Shown here: positions 7,884-17,149 of the stretch, in pieces
Layout: every line of letters begins with the position of its first letter
How positions within the stretch are numbered: position 1 is the stretch's first letter
DNA from: Kordiimonas marina
GTDB taxonomy: Bacteria; Pseudomonadota; Alphaproteobacteria; Sphingomonadales; Kordiimonadaceae
Length of the DNA stretch: 64,000 nucleotides
NCBI RefSeq assembly: GCF_023006325.1
Contig: NZ_JAINDF010000003.1
Coordinates: forward strand, 248,001 to 312,000
Direction of reading: 5' to 3'
Notes under the pieces: model-generated
What the model saw: the letters and a program-made list of their open reading frames with translations, nothing else
Told to the model about the DNA's origin: nothing
The model's database searches: none
Position numbers and translations under genes: made by a program

Positions 7884-10800
7884 ATGCGGGGGACGGCACA
7901 GTTGCCGGCGTAACCGATGGCGATTGGGCTGGATCTTTCGCCGGGGCTGTATCAGGGGACTTTGTCGGAGCTTTCTCAGGCGCAGGAACTGGGGCCTGGT
8001 CCGGCGCCTTTGCCGGTTCCTGATCAGGCGTCGCGGGTGTTTTCTCCGGGGCTGGCGCTGTCTTTTCCGGCGTCCCGTCAGGCTTGGTTTCCGGCTTTGT
8101 TTCTGGCTTGGCATCAGGCTTTACAGCAGGGGACGGCTGCGGCGATGCAGGTTTCTCTACCTCGGATGCCGGCTGCGTTGCCTTGTCAGTCTGCTCTGCT
8201 GCCTTTTCTGGCGTCTGTGGCGGCTCCTTGACGTCGGATACCTTGCCCTTGCGGCCTTCGAACAGCAGGCGCAGGAACCCGGGCGCGAGCCCTGAAAGCG
8301 CATTCACGGAGACATCCGGCTTCTCGGTCAGCCCCTTAACACGGTAAGCGACCCCGAACAGCCCCTTGCCCTCCCCGCCCGAGAACAAGCCGCCGACAAG
8401 CGGGATTTTCCCAAGAAGTGAATTGATACCGTAAGCCGGAACAATCACGCCATTGACGTTGATCCGCCCGGTCTTGGCTTCAATCTGCCCCTCCATGGTC
8501 ATGCCCATCGACGGGCCGTTCGCTTTCAGCTCATTCAGATCCAGTAGGCCCTCGTTGTAGGCAAAGGGAATGGTGATGTTGTTCAGTTCAATCGGGCCGT
8601 CCTTGAGATAATGATCAAGACCACTGACCACCCCTTCGGTAACAGCCGGGCCGAGGCTTTCCTTTGAGACAAGATTAGCCCCGAGGATTGTCCCGTTCCC
8701 TTTGAGATGGAGGGTTCCGCCCCAGCCTGTGGTCCGGCCTTCCATTTTCAGCGTGCCGCCGGATAGGTGCGCGAAAAGGCCTAGGCCACGCAAGAACCTA
8801 CCGCCATCAGGTGATTCGATCGTGATTGCCTGATCCTGCCCGCCATCTTCACGGATCGCCATCGTGGTCGGAACCGGTTTCTGCCCCTCTTTCACGGGGA
8901 AGGTTCCTGTAAAGCTGGCTAACTTGGGCGAGCCATCCCGGAAACGCGCCCGGACTGTCGCCCCCTTCAAATATTCACCGTTTTCCAGAAGCAGGCGGTT
9001 CGCATCAAGCGACAGGTCCACATCCTTGGTGCCGTTGTTTTGCTTCTTGTCAGACCCAGCCACAAGAAGTGGGGCGAGGTCGAAGTCCTTGGCCTTCAAT
9101 TTAGCGACCGTCGGCTTGCCGGGCTTTTCCTCAACGGTGCCCACAAGTCCTTCCGTCCGGCCCAGCTTGCGCAAATCAAAGCGCCCCTTGAAAAGGCCGC
9201 TATCTTTCGGCCCCCAATCGAAATCGGCCTTAACGTCGATATTCTCACCAGTGGCGACAAGCGGGTGCAAATGGGTTCCCTTGTCGTCGAAGATCACTGT
9301 CCCGGTGATATTGGCCGGGGCATCCGCCGGCTTCTTCCATCCCAGCTGCGGCGCCATAACCACAGCGCCCAGGGTATCAGCGGAAAAATAACCTTTCCGG
9401 AATTTGAGGGACCGCCCGACAAAGGTCGCCTCACCCCAGGCCTTGCCGTCCAGAAAATCACTGATATCGACCCCCAAGGCCTTCAGGTCGTTCTGGTCCA
9501 TGTTTCCGGTCAGCACAATCTGGCTGGTATCGGCGTCTGGCGAAGCCCGCCCTGCCGCCATATCCTCGCGCCAGTGCAGATTTAGGGGGACGCCGTTAAG
9601 GATGCCGTTCCCGCCAACCGCCAACGTGTCACGGTCCAGCGATAGGGTAAGGCTGGCATCCTTCAGCCCTTCCCCGCCCAGAAGGTCCGCCACACTCGCG
9701 TGGGCGAGCTCCGCCTGAACATCATAATGGATGGCATCATCCGGCAGGTCTTTGATAAGCGGTAAGGTGATAAGCGCACGGATAGTGGCCTCGCCACCGA
9801 TGCGGGCCGCATCGAAATGCATTTTTTCCGGCACACTCAAGGGCGGATAGCTGATCAGCTTCATCACCGTCGGCACGTCGCCTGCCGTATGAACCGTAAA
9901 GTTACCGATCGCGCCTTCATGGATGTTGATATGTTCGATATCCACGCGCGAGTCCTTAAGCGGCATCTCAAGCACCGTGCCGCCCTCAAGCCAAAGCCGG
10001 AAACTGGTGTGCGTCAGCGCGGCATGACCCCTCGCGCCCTTAATCGGCGGCATGGTCAACAGGAAATGCGTATCCAGGTCGTGGAAGCCGAAGCCCAGTT
10101 TGATAATGCTTTTGTTTTCGAACGGCCCCGTACCATCCGGACGCATGTCGACCTGGAACTCGGCGTCATTGGTCATGCCTTTGATCATATGCTGGTCGAC
10201 CCAGGCCCGCGCGCCCCGCGGAGTGCCGTCCGGGTAGGTATGGATCGGCCAATACATCAACACGTCGGAAAGCGGCACTTCGCCATCAATTCCCAGATCA
10301 AGCTTGATTCCAGGATGCGGATTGCCTTCATCCCAGTAAACCAACCCGTGTCCGGTGATCAGATGATCCCCTGCCGCGATTTCCACCTGCTTGATGGCGA
10401 TAACCTGCTCAGCGACATCATAATCGCCACTGATAGTGCCATAGCGGATGGGCGCAGGCTTCGGGAACATCACCGGATCAGAAAGAATGCCGTCATCGAT
10501 GGTAATGGCAAAACGTGCCCCGCGCAGGCCCACATTGGCGCCAAGTTCCAGGTCAATATCGAGCCCGATCGGGAACTGAAGCGCGGAGACCACCTCCGGC
10601 AATTTGGCCGTTTCTGCGAGGCTTGATGGCATCAGCCCGCTCATCGACAGCGACAGCTTCATCTCGCCATAGGTCGGCTCGGCTGTCCCGGTCAGGCGAA
10701 TCTGGGTTGGAACATCGGCAAAGCGGGCATCGATAAGCGAACGGAGCTCCAGCTCGTTATGGTTATTGCTGAGCCGGAAGGTCGGCAAGTCCAGGTGCGC

Positions 10801-11391
10801 ATCCTGCAGCCCTTCCCCGCGATAGATATCGACCGAGGTGTTCTTGATCAGGATACGGTCAAGCCCGGGGGCCGTTTTCAAAAGGCGGCTACCAAACCGG
10901 CTGAAAGCTTCCGTAACCGGCCGCAAAAGTTCGGGTCTTGGAATGCCCGATTCGCCAAATAGCTTGCGGGGCGTGCCCTGTTTGCCGTTGTCCGTCGCGT
11001 CGCTGAACCCGGCAAGGTCTGAAATGGTGATATTGGCGTTCGATACGTCAATCGTCGAAAAGCTGACATTGGACAGGAGCGAGGTAAAGGCCATCCCCAG
11101 CCGTACATCCTGCACATTGGCGCGCAGCCTGTCCCGGCGGTCGATAAGCTTGAGGTCGGTGATGGAAACCCAGGGTCGGACGGAACGCCAGTCCCAGCCG
11201 ACGATGGCGTCCTTGAAGCTGATCCGCCATCCCGGCAGCACATCCGCGGCCCGTGCTTCGACCAGCGTTCTGGCGAAGCTGACATCGACAGGCGCCAAGA
11301 ATACCCTTACGAAGGCAAGGCTTATCAGAAGCAGGCTCGCCGTCAGACCCCAGACACCGATCCTTGCCAATATTGCACTAATCCGCTTCAA
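7882..11391 (-). CDS. AsmA/YhdP-like DUF3971 envelope protein
   Basis: Very large (1169 residues) membrane-anchored periplasmic protein. One N-terminal membrane segment (about residues 8-32, ILARIGVWGLTASLLLISLAFVR-like) is followed by beta-rich repeats with the DUF3971 and AsmA-C-like patterns, for example DLGIDGEVPLSDVLMYWP and the late KTGRINVNGVIVPAYGINS then LLGKIPLVGG. The last two motifs are the hallmark end of the AsmA/YhdP fold. Relatives such as YhdP, TamB and AsmA are thought to bridge the envelope and move phospholipid to the outer membrane; that function is inferred here. The final 90 or so residues are a low-complexity Pro/Lys/Glu/Ala tail of APEKxP-like units. Divergent from glnE. 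Confidence 0.85.
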   Translation of the reverse strand: MKRISAILARIGVWGLTASLLLISLAFVRVFLAPVDVSFARTLVEARAADVLPGWRISFKDAIVGWDWRSVRPWVSITDLKLIDRRDRLRANVQDVRLGMAFTSLLSNVSFSTIDVSNANITISDLAGFSDATDNGKQGTPRKLFGESGIPRPELLRPVTEAFSRFGSRLLKTAPGLDRILIKNTSVDIYRGEGLQDAHLDLPTFRLSNNHNELELRSLIDARFADVPTQIRLTGTAEPTYGEMKLSLSMSGLMPSSLAETAKLPEVVSALQFPIGLDIDLELGANVGLRGARFAITIDDGILSDPVMFPKPAPIRYGTISGDYDVAEQVIAIKQVEIAAGDHLITGHGLVYWDEGNPHPGIKLDLGIDGEVPLSDVLMYWPIHTYPDGTPRGARAWVDQHMIKGMTNDAEFQVDMRPDGTGPFENKSIIKLGFGFHDLDTHFLLTMPPIKGARGHAALTHTSFRLWLEGGTVLEMPLKDSRVDIEHINIHEGAIGNFTVHTAGDVPTVMKLISYPPLSVPEKMHFDAARIGGEATIRALITLPLIKDLPDDAIHYDVQAELAHASVADLLGGEGLKDASLTLSLDRDTLAVGGNGILNGVPLNLHWREDMAAGRASPDADTSQIVLTGNMDQNDLKALGVDISDFLDGKAWGEATFVGRSLKFRKGYFSADTLGAVVMAPQLGWKKPADAPANITGTVIFDDKGTHLHPLVATGENIDVKADFDWGPKDSGLFKGRFDLRKLGRTEGLVGTVEEKPGKPTVAKLKAKDFDLAPLLVAGSDKKQNNGTKDVDLSLDANRLLLENGEYLKGATVRARFRDGSPKLASFTGTFPVKEGQKPVPTTMAIREDGGQDQAITIESPDGGRFLRGLGLFAHLSGGTLKMEGRTTGWGGTLHLKGNGTILGANLVSKESLGPAVTEGVVSGLDHYLKDGPIELNNITIPFAYNEGLLDLNELKANGPSMGMTMEGQIEAKTGRINVNGVIVPAYGINSLLGKIPLVGGLFSGGEGKGLFGVAYRVKGLTEKPDVSVNALSGLAPGFLRLLFEGRKGKVSDVKEPPQTPEKAAEQTDKATQPASEVEKPASPQPSPAVKPDAKPETKPETKPDGTPEKTAPAPEKTPATPDQEPAKAPDQAPVPAPEKAPTKSPDTAPAKDPAQSPSVTPATVPSPA

Positions 11392-11488
11392 AGGCGCAGC
11401 CCAACCGTTTTAAGACCCTTGATTTGACGGCACGGGCCATAGACACTTACATCCCAGTCGTCCGTTCCCGTCTCACCCGGTATAGAGC

Positions 11489-14431
11489 ATGTCAGACAGC
11501 AACAGTCCATATCCGTCTGCCTATGATAAGGCAAAAGCGGACGAAATTACGGCAACGCTACAAGAAACAGCGGCGGAAAATAATCTGCCTATGCCGGAAG
11601 CTGCCCTGATCGCAGCCCTTGCCGGCAATAGCCCGTTCCTCGCCGGCATCATGCAGCGCCACCCGGCTGACTGCCTGACCCTGATGGCAGGCGACCCTAC
11701 CGACCTGTTCGAGGTACTTATTAAGGACATGACCGCACCGCGGCCGGACGGCGAGAAAATGCCGGACCTGATGGCTGTCCTCAGGAACTTGAAGACCCGC
11801 GTATCCTTCCTGACGGCCTACGCCGATATTTCAGGCCGCTGGCAGTTCGACGACGTCACCACAGCGCTCAGCCGCTTTGCCGATGCGGCGCTCACGCTCT
11901 CGCTCGCCCATCTCCTGCACGACAGGATGCAGCGGGGTGATCTTGCCTGGCCCAAGGGTGAGCCGGAACCCGTTACCCCTGCCCTGACCGAAAACTGCGG
12001 CTATTTCCTCCTCGGCATGGGCAAGCTTGGTGCCTATGAGCTCAATTATTCGTCCGACATCGATCTGATCGCGCTCTATGACGCAAGCCGGGTCACCTAT
12101 AGCGGGCGCAAATCCGTGTCGGACTGCTTCATCAAAATCACGCAGGACCTGGTACAGATGATGGACCGGCGCACCATGCACGGCTATGTCTTCCGCACCG
12201 ACCTGAGGCTGAGGCCTGACCCTGGCGCGACCCCCGTAGCCATCTCGGTGGAGGCCGCAGAGAATTACTATCACTCCATGGCGGTAAACTGGGAACGCTC
12301 GGCCATGATCAAGGCGCGCCCCTCCGCGGGCGACAAGGCTGCAGCCGAAGCCTACCTGGGGTTCATGAGTAGCTGGATCTGGCGCCGCAACATGGATTTT
12401 GCCGCCCTTGCCGACATTGCCGCCATCAAGCACCAGATCAACCGCCACTATGGCACCTCGGGTGTTCGCTTTGCGGGCTATAACGTCAAGCTCGGCCATG
12501 GCGGCATCCGCGAGATCGAATTTTTTGCCCAGATCAACCAGTTACTGTTTGCTGGCCGTCACCCGCGCTTGCGTATACGTGGCACGCTCGACGCCCTGGA
12601 TGCCTTGGCAACGGATGGCCTGATCGAACCGAAAGTCCATAAAGACCTCAGCGAAAGCTATGTTTTCCTCCGCACGCTCGAACACCGTATCCAGATGGTG
12701 GCGGATGAACAGACGCACCAGATACCGGAGGATGAAGCCGGCCAAGATCGGCTCGCTACGTTTATGGGGCTTGCGGATCGGGGGGCCCTGAAGGCCGAAG
12801 TCCTGCGCCACAGCGACAGGGTCAGCGCCCATTATGATGCCCTGCTCCCTGAAGATGAAACATCAGAAAGCGGCTTCAATGAGCAGGACCTGGAAAGCAA
12901 CCTTGCCGAGATGAAGTTCGATGACCCGGCAAGCTCCGCTGGGGTCATTGAAGGCTGGCGCCGCGGCAGGCACCGGGCACTGCGGACCGAGCGCGCCAAA
13001 CATCTGCTGGACCAGATGCTGCCGGGACTTCTGGAAGCTTTCGCCAAAACCGACAAGCCGAGCGCCGCCCTTATGCGCTTCGATTCCTTCATCGCCCAGC
13101 AACCGGCCGGCGTTCAGCTATTCTCGCTTCTTCATGCCAACCCGTCGCTCTTCCAGCTGCTGGCCCATGTGATGGGGCTTGCACCTGCGCTCGCAGATAC
13201 GCTCGCCAAGAAGCCGGCCTTGTGGGACGCCGTGCTGGAGCCCCATTTCTTCGACCCTATCGAGGATGAAGACACCCTCGCCGATATGCTCAGAAGCATG
13301 TTGCACACCGCGAACGACTACCAGGACATGCTTGACTATGTTCGCCGCTTCGTCGCCGAGCTTCGGTTCCGCATCGGGGTGCAACTGCTTGAATCACTTT
13401 CCGACGTGCGCGAGGCCGGTGAAGCAATGACACGCGTCGCCGATGTCACGCTCAAGGTGCTTGTGCCTGAAGTGGAGAAAGAGTTCGCCCGCAGGCATGG
13501 CCGGTTCCCCGGTGGCGGTATCTGCCTCCTCGGCATGGGGAAATATGGCGGGCGGGAGCTGACGCAAACCTCGGACCTCGACATGGTGTTCCTCTATCAC
13601 GTCGAAGACATGAACAGCATGTCTGATGGCGATAAGCCCCTAGGCCCCAGCCAGTATTTCTCCCGCCTGGGCCAACATATCATCACCGCGATCACGGCCC
13701 TGACCCCCGAAGGCCGGCTTTTTGAGGTTGATACACGGCTGCGTCCGTCGGGGCACCAGGGGCCACTGGTCGTCACCCTCAAGACGTTTACGGACTATTA
13801 TTCCAGCGCCGCCTGGACGTGGGAGCATATGGCGCTGACCCGCGCGCGCATCATCATCGCGCCAGACGCGCTCAGGGACGCGCTCACCGACACGATCCGC
13901 TCTGTGCTCACGTCCCCGCGCGATGCCGACGACCTACTGTTGTCCGTTCATGACATGCGGCTCAAGGTCGAGGCCCAGTTCGGTACGAAGAACCCGTGGG
14001 CGATCAAATATGTCCGGGGCGGCCTCGTCGATATCGAATTCATCTGCCAGTATCTGATGCTGCGCGAAGGCCATAAGACACCGGGGATCTTCCACCCGGA
14101 AATCTCCGAAACCATCAAGCGCCTGCGTGCAAAGAAAGTCCTCCCGGAGGCCGATACCGAGCTTATGGCAAGCGCGCACTTTCTGCTCCAGAATGTCCAA
14201 TCACTCCTGCGTCTGAGCCTGGGCAGTTCGCCGCGCTCTGAGGAACAAATCCCCGAAGGCCTGCGCACAGCGCTTTGCCGGGCAACCCATACCGAGGATT
14301 TCGGCGCCCTCAAGGAAACCGTCCTGCGGCAGGAGGCCAGGCTGTACAGCCTCTACAAGCGTGTTATAGAAGAGCCCGCGTACGCCCTCTTGAAGGCGCG
14401 CACAGAACAAGACCACCTGAAGGGAGACTAG
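11489..14431 (+). CDS. glnE: Bifunctional glutamine synthetase adenylyltransferase/deadenylase
   Basis: Adds and removes AMP on a tyrosine of glutamine synthetase in response to PII and glutamine, setting nitrogen assimilation. The 980 residues hold two nucleotidyltransferase domains: GMGKLGAYELNYSSDIDLI near residue 176 (N-terminal, deadenylylating) and GMGKYGGRELTQTSDLDMVFLY near residue 683 (C-terminal, adenylylating). Both keep the D-x-D metal site. Each is followed by a helical PII-uridylyltransferase-like segment, including RYVRGGLVDIEF-like and GHGGIREIEFF stretches. The ATG at 11489 has only a weak Shine-Dalgarno (AGAG). The bcp gene begins 1 bp after the stop, so the two are probably cotranscribed. 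Confidence 0.96.
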   Translation: MSDSNSPYPSAYDKAKADEITATLQETAAENNLPMPEAALIAALAGNSPFLAGIMQRHPADCLTLMAGDPTDLFEVLIKDMTAPRPDGEKMPDLMAVLRNLKTRVSFLTAYADISGRWQFDDVTTALSRFADAALTLSLAHLLHDRMQRGDLAWPKGEPEPVTPALTENCGYFLLGMGKLGAYELNYSSDIDLIALYDASRVTYSGRKSVSDCFIKITQDLVQMMDRRTMHGYVFRTDLRLRPDPGATPVAISVEAAENYYHSMAVNWERSAMIKARPSAGDKAAAEAYLGFMSSWIWRRNMDFAALADIAAIKHQINRHYGTSGVRFAGYNVKLGHGGIREIEFFAQINQLLFAGRHPRLRIRGTLDALDALATDGLIEPKVHKDLSESYVFLRTLEHRIQMVADEQTHQIPEDEAGQDRLATFMGLADRGALKAEVLRHSDRVSAHYDALLPEDETSESGFNEQDLESNLAEMKFDDPASSAGVIEGWRRGRHRALRTERAKHLLDQMLPGLLEAFAKTDKPSAALMRFDSFIAQQPAGVQLFSLLHANPSLFQLLAHVMGLAPALADTLAKKPALWDAVLEPHFFDPIEDEDTLADMLRSMLHTANDYQDMLDYVRRFVAELRFRIGVQLLESLSDVREAGEAMTRVADVTLKVLVPEVEKEFARRHGRFPGGGICLLGMGKYGGRELTQTSDLDMVFLYHVEDMNSMSDGDKPLGPSQYFSRLGQHIITAITALTPEGRLFEVDTRLRPSGHQGPLVVTLKTFTDYYSSAAWTWEHMALTRARIIIAPDALRDALTDTIRSVLTSPRDADDLLLSVHDMRLKVEAQFGTKNPWAIKYVRGGLVDIEFICQYLMLREGHKTPGIFHPEISETIKRLRAKKVLPEADTELMASAHFLLQNVQSLLRLSLGSSPRSEEQIPEGLRTALCRATHTEDFGALKETVLRQEARLYSLYKRVIEEPAYALLKARTEQDHLKGD

Positions 14432-14432
14432 C

Positions 14433-14897
14433 ATGAGCCTTGATATCGGAGCCAAAGCCCCGGATTTCGATCTGCCGGCCGCCGGCGACAAAAACCTGCG
14501 CCTGAGCGACTTCAAGGGTCAGAAGGTCGTGCTCTATTTTTACCCCAAGGACAGCACACCCGGCTGCACCACCGAAGCCAAGGACTTTTCAGCCCTCATA
14601 GGCGAGTTCAAGGCCGCGGGCGCCGTGGTCATCGGCATGTCCAAGGATAGCGTTACCAGGCATAACAACTTCATCGCCAAGCAAGACCTGAAGGTCGAAC
14701 TCGCTGCCGACGTGGACGGTGAAGTCATTGAGAAATACGGCGTCTGGGTCGAGAAAAAGCTCTATGGCCGTGTCTATATGGGTATCGAACGCGCCACCTT
14801 CCTTATCGACGGTGACGGCGTCATCCGCCAGGTCTGGCACAAGGTGAAGGTGAAGGGCCACGCTGAAGCTGTCCTCGAAGCCGCCAAGGCCCTTTAA
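14433..14897 (+). CDS. bcp: Thioredoxin-dependent peroxiredoxin (BCP/PrxQ)
   Basis: Reduces hydrogen and organic peroxides. 154 residues, normal for BCP. The peroxidatic cysteine is C45 in YPKDSTPGCTTEAKDF. Many BCP proteins have a resolving cysteine five residues later (CTTExC); here that position is lysine and C45 is the only cysteine in the protein, so this is a 1-Cys form that must be recycled by an external thiol. It follows glnE by 1 bp and precedes a DUF455 gene by 5 bp, forming a tight operon. Confidence 0.93.
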   Translation: MSLDIGAKAPDFDLPAAGDKNLRLSDFKGQKVVLYFYPKDSTPGCTTEAKDFSALIGEFKAAGAVVIGMSKDSVTRHNNFIAKQDLKVELAADVDGEVIEKYGVWVEKKLYGRVYMGIERATFLIDGDGVIRQVWHKVKVKGHAEAVLEAAKAL

Positions 14898-14902
14898 GTC
14901 AC

Positions 14903-15718
14903 ATGGCTGAGTGGCAAACACTGGGGGAGGCCGCGGTCGCCGTCCTCAACACCGAGAAGCCCCGCACGAAAGCGGAAGTTGCCCGCGCGGTCGCCGCCGC
15001 CTGGCGTGCACGGGAACTGGACTTCAGCTTCGACACGCCGGTCCCGGACAGGCCCGCGAGGCCGGACCGCCCTATCCTTCTGGCGCCTGGGGATATGCCG
15101 AAGCGCCGGAAAGCCGGGAATGAGAATAACCGCCGCGCGCTCCTCCATGCAGTCGCCCACATTGAACTGAATGCCATCGACCTCGCCTTCGATATCGTCG
15201 CGCGCTTCGGGGCGGAGATGCCGCGCGGCTTTTCAGATGACTGGGTTCAGGTGGGCGATGACGAAGCCCGCCATTTCATCATGGTTTCAAGCCGCCTCAA
15301 GGCGCTCGACAGCTTCTATGGCGACCTGCCAGCCCATGACGGTTTATGGCAGTCGTCACAAGCGACAAAGGACTGTCTGCCCGCCCGGCTTGCCGTGGTG
15401 CCTATGGTTCTGGAAGCCCGCGGGCTCGACGTTACCCCGCAGATGATTAAACTGCTGAAAAACGCTGGCGACGATACGTCCGCGGAAGTCCTCGGCACCA
15501 TCTATGAGGAAGAAGTCAGCCACGTTGCCGCAGGGACACGCTGGTTCCGCTATCTCGCCGAGCAGGAGGGCCAAGACCCGGATCTTTGGTTCCAGAATTT
15601 GGTGAAACTTTACTTCCACGGCCAGCTTAAACCGCCCTTTAACAAGCCCGCCCGCGACCGGGCTGGCATGGGCGCCAGCTTCTACGAACCCCTTGCAGCG
15701 CCTTCCAAAGCAGGATAA
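14903..15718 (+). CDS. DUF455 ferritin-like protein
   Basis: Protein of 271 residues in the DUF455 family, which has a ferritin-like four-helix core with a predicted di-metal site. Putative ligands are spread over helices: HAVAHIELNAIDLAFDI (Glu/His), DDEARHF (ExxH) and YEEEVSHVAAG (Glu-His). GDLPAHDGLW is also typical of the family. No function is established for this family. It is the last gene of the glnE–bcp cluster, beginning 5 bp after bcp. A link to metal or oxidative stress is suggested only by the neighbouring peroxiredoxin. Confidence 0.85.
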   Translation: MAEWQTLGEAAVAVLNTEKPRTKAEVARAVAAAWRARELDFSFDTPVPDRPARPDRPILLAPGDMPKRRKAGNENNRRALLHAVAHIELNAIDLAFDIVARFGAEMPRGFSDDWVQVGDDEARHFIMVSSRLKALDSFYGDLPAHDGLWQSSQATKDCLPARLAVVPMVLEARGLDVTPQMIKLLKNAGDDTSAEVLGTIYEEEVSHVAAGTRWFRYLAEQEGQDPDLWFQNLVKLYFHGQLKPPFNKPARDRAGMGASFYEPLAAPSKAG

Positions 15719-15756
15719 TGAACTTGACCAGCATTGCAAAAGTGGGTGGAATGCAG

Positions 15757-15841
15757 ACAATATTAAGAAATTGCAGCTATTAACCATATGTAGCGCATAA
15801 AGAATATTGTAATTACAGGGTGAGGACACGCTGACAGCGTG
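15757..15841 (+). repeat. Inverted repeats in the leader of the M23 peptidase gene
   Basis: ACAATATT (15757-15764) and AATATTGT (15803-15810) are perfect inverted copies 38 bp apart. Nearer the gene, CACGCT-GAC-AGCGTG (15827-15841) is a perfect 6-bp hairpin whose right arm contains the proposed GTG start codon (15839-15841). The second could mask translation initiation. Confidence 0.45.
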
Positions 15842-17149
15842 AGAGGATATTTGGCAGGCCAACGTACATTGTTGAGCAAATTCCATGCATGGCGCGGGAA
15901 ATATTTCCCCGAACGCCAGCTTTTTTTGCGCAGTGAAGGCCGGGTCCGTTTCGTCACCATCGGTAGCTACACCCAGCTCGTCGCCACCACAATTCTGGCA
16001 GGCACCCTCGTCTGGGGCAGCATTACAAGCTACGCCTATCTCACCCGTGACAAGACGCTGGAGCGTAAGAACCGTACCATCGCCAGCATGTCCGCCCAGT
16101 ATCAGGCGCTGTCGACCGATTTCTCGACCGTGATCCAGAAGGTGGAGCGCCAGACCAAGCAACTAGAAGAGCGCCAGAAATTCCTTGAAGAAGTCGCCGG
16201 CGCCTCTCAGAAGGCTGACGGCCAGCAGACTGCCCCGACCACGGACACAAATGCACCTCAAGGCAAGGAAGATGACCAAGCCGCGGATAGCGATGGTGAA
16301 ACATCCTCCGCCGATGAGCCATCGCAATCGCGCCTGACGCTGCTTGAGCGCCTTCTCGGCACCGGCACGGCCCAGGCGTCCGTTCCTGAAAAAAGCGACG
16401 TCGACTGGCGCAAAAGCCTGTCAAACCGCCTCCGGTCTTTGGGAGAACGCCAACAAGATCTCGCGACGCGTCTCCTGGCAAAAACCGATAATCAGCTCAG
16501 CCATATCGATACCGTGCTCAAAGGCACAAAAATCACGACCGGCGACCTGATCCGCCAGTATAATCATGAAGACGATTCCGCCATCGGCGGCCCCTTCATG
16601 CCGGAAAGCGGGTTCAAGCCTGTCTTTGACCACAAGGACGGCACCAAGTTCAGCGAACTTCTGGATGCGCGGCACCGCCTTGAGATGGTCACAAATGTGC
16701 TGAATAGTTTCCCTGTCGGGAAGCCAGCTGATAAATATTATGTTGCCAGCCGGTTTGGCCGACGGATGGACCCGTTCAGGAAAACCTGGGCACATCACTA
16801 TGGGCTCGATCTTGCGGGATGGCCCGGCACGGCGATCCATGCGACAGCCCCTGGCGTCGTAATCTATGCCGGTTGGCATGGACCATACGGCAAGATGGTT
16901 GAGATTGATCACGGCAACGGCTTCCATACCCGGTATGGCCATATGCGTAAGCTCCGGGTCCATAAAGGTGAAGTGGTCCAGTTGGGCCAACAGATCGGAG
17001 ACATGGGCAAGACCGGTCGCGCCACCGACACCCACGTGCACTATGAAGTGTGGTTTGACGGTAAGGTCCGGGATCCGATGCCCTATTTGAAGGCAGCAAA
17101 TGATGTTCGTAAAATCCAAGGACGATATGAAGAAACCAGCCAGCAATAA
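15839..17149 (+). CDS. M23 family metallopeptidase (LmdC-like, bactofilin-linked)
   Basis: Membrane-anchored peptidoglycan DD-endopeptidase. A membrane segment near residues 40-65 is followed by a coiled coil (MSAQYQALSTDFSTVIQKVE), an acidic low-complexity linker, a second helical region and the C-terminal M23 domain. Zinc ligands are complete: H320-x3-D324 in HHYGLDLAG and H399/H401 in THVHYEVW; SRFGRRMDPF is the usual lead-in. 436 residues from GTG 15839, with GAGGA about 13 bases upstream; no internal ATG fits before the membrane segment. The 3' end overlaps the bactofilin gene. In several alphaproteobacteria M23 peptidases next to bactofilins remodel local wall shape; that partnership is inferred here. 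Confidence 0.9.
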   Translation: MRGYLAGQRTLLSKFHAWRGKYFPERQLFLRSEGRVRFVTIGSYTQLVATTILAGTLVWGSITSYAYLTRDKTLERKNRTIASMSAQYQALSTDFSTVIQKVERQTKQLEERQKFLEEVAGASQKADGQQTAPTTDTNAPQGKEDDQAADSDGETSSADEPSQSRLTLLERLLGTGTAQASVPEKSDVDWRKSLSNRLRSLGERQQDLATRLLAKTDNQLSHIDTVLKGTKITTGDLIRQYNHEDDSAIGGPFMPESGFKPVFDHKDGTKFSELLDARHRLEMVTNVLNSFPVGKPADKYYVASRFGRRMDPFRKTWAHHYGLDLAGWPGTAIHATAPGVVIYAGWHGPYGKMVEIDHGNGFHTRYGHMRKLRVHKGEVVQLGQQIGDMGKTGRATDTHVHYEVWFDGKVRDPMPYLKAANDVRKIQGRYEETSQQ

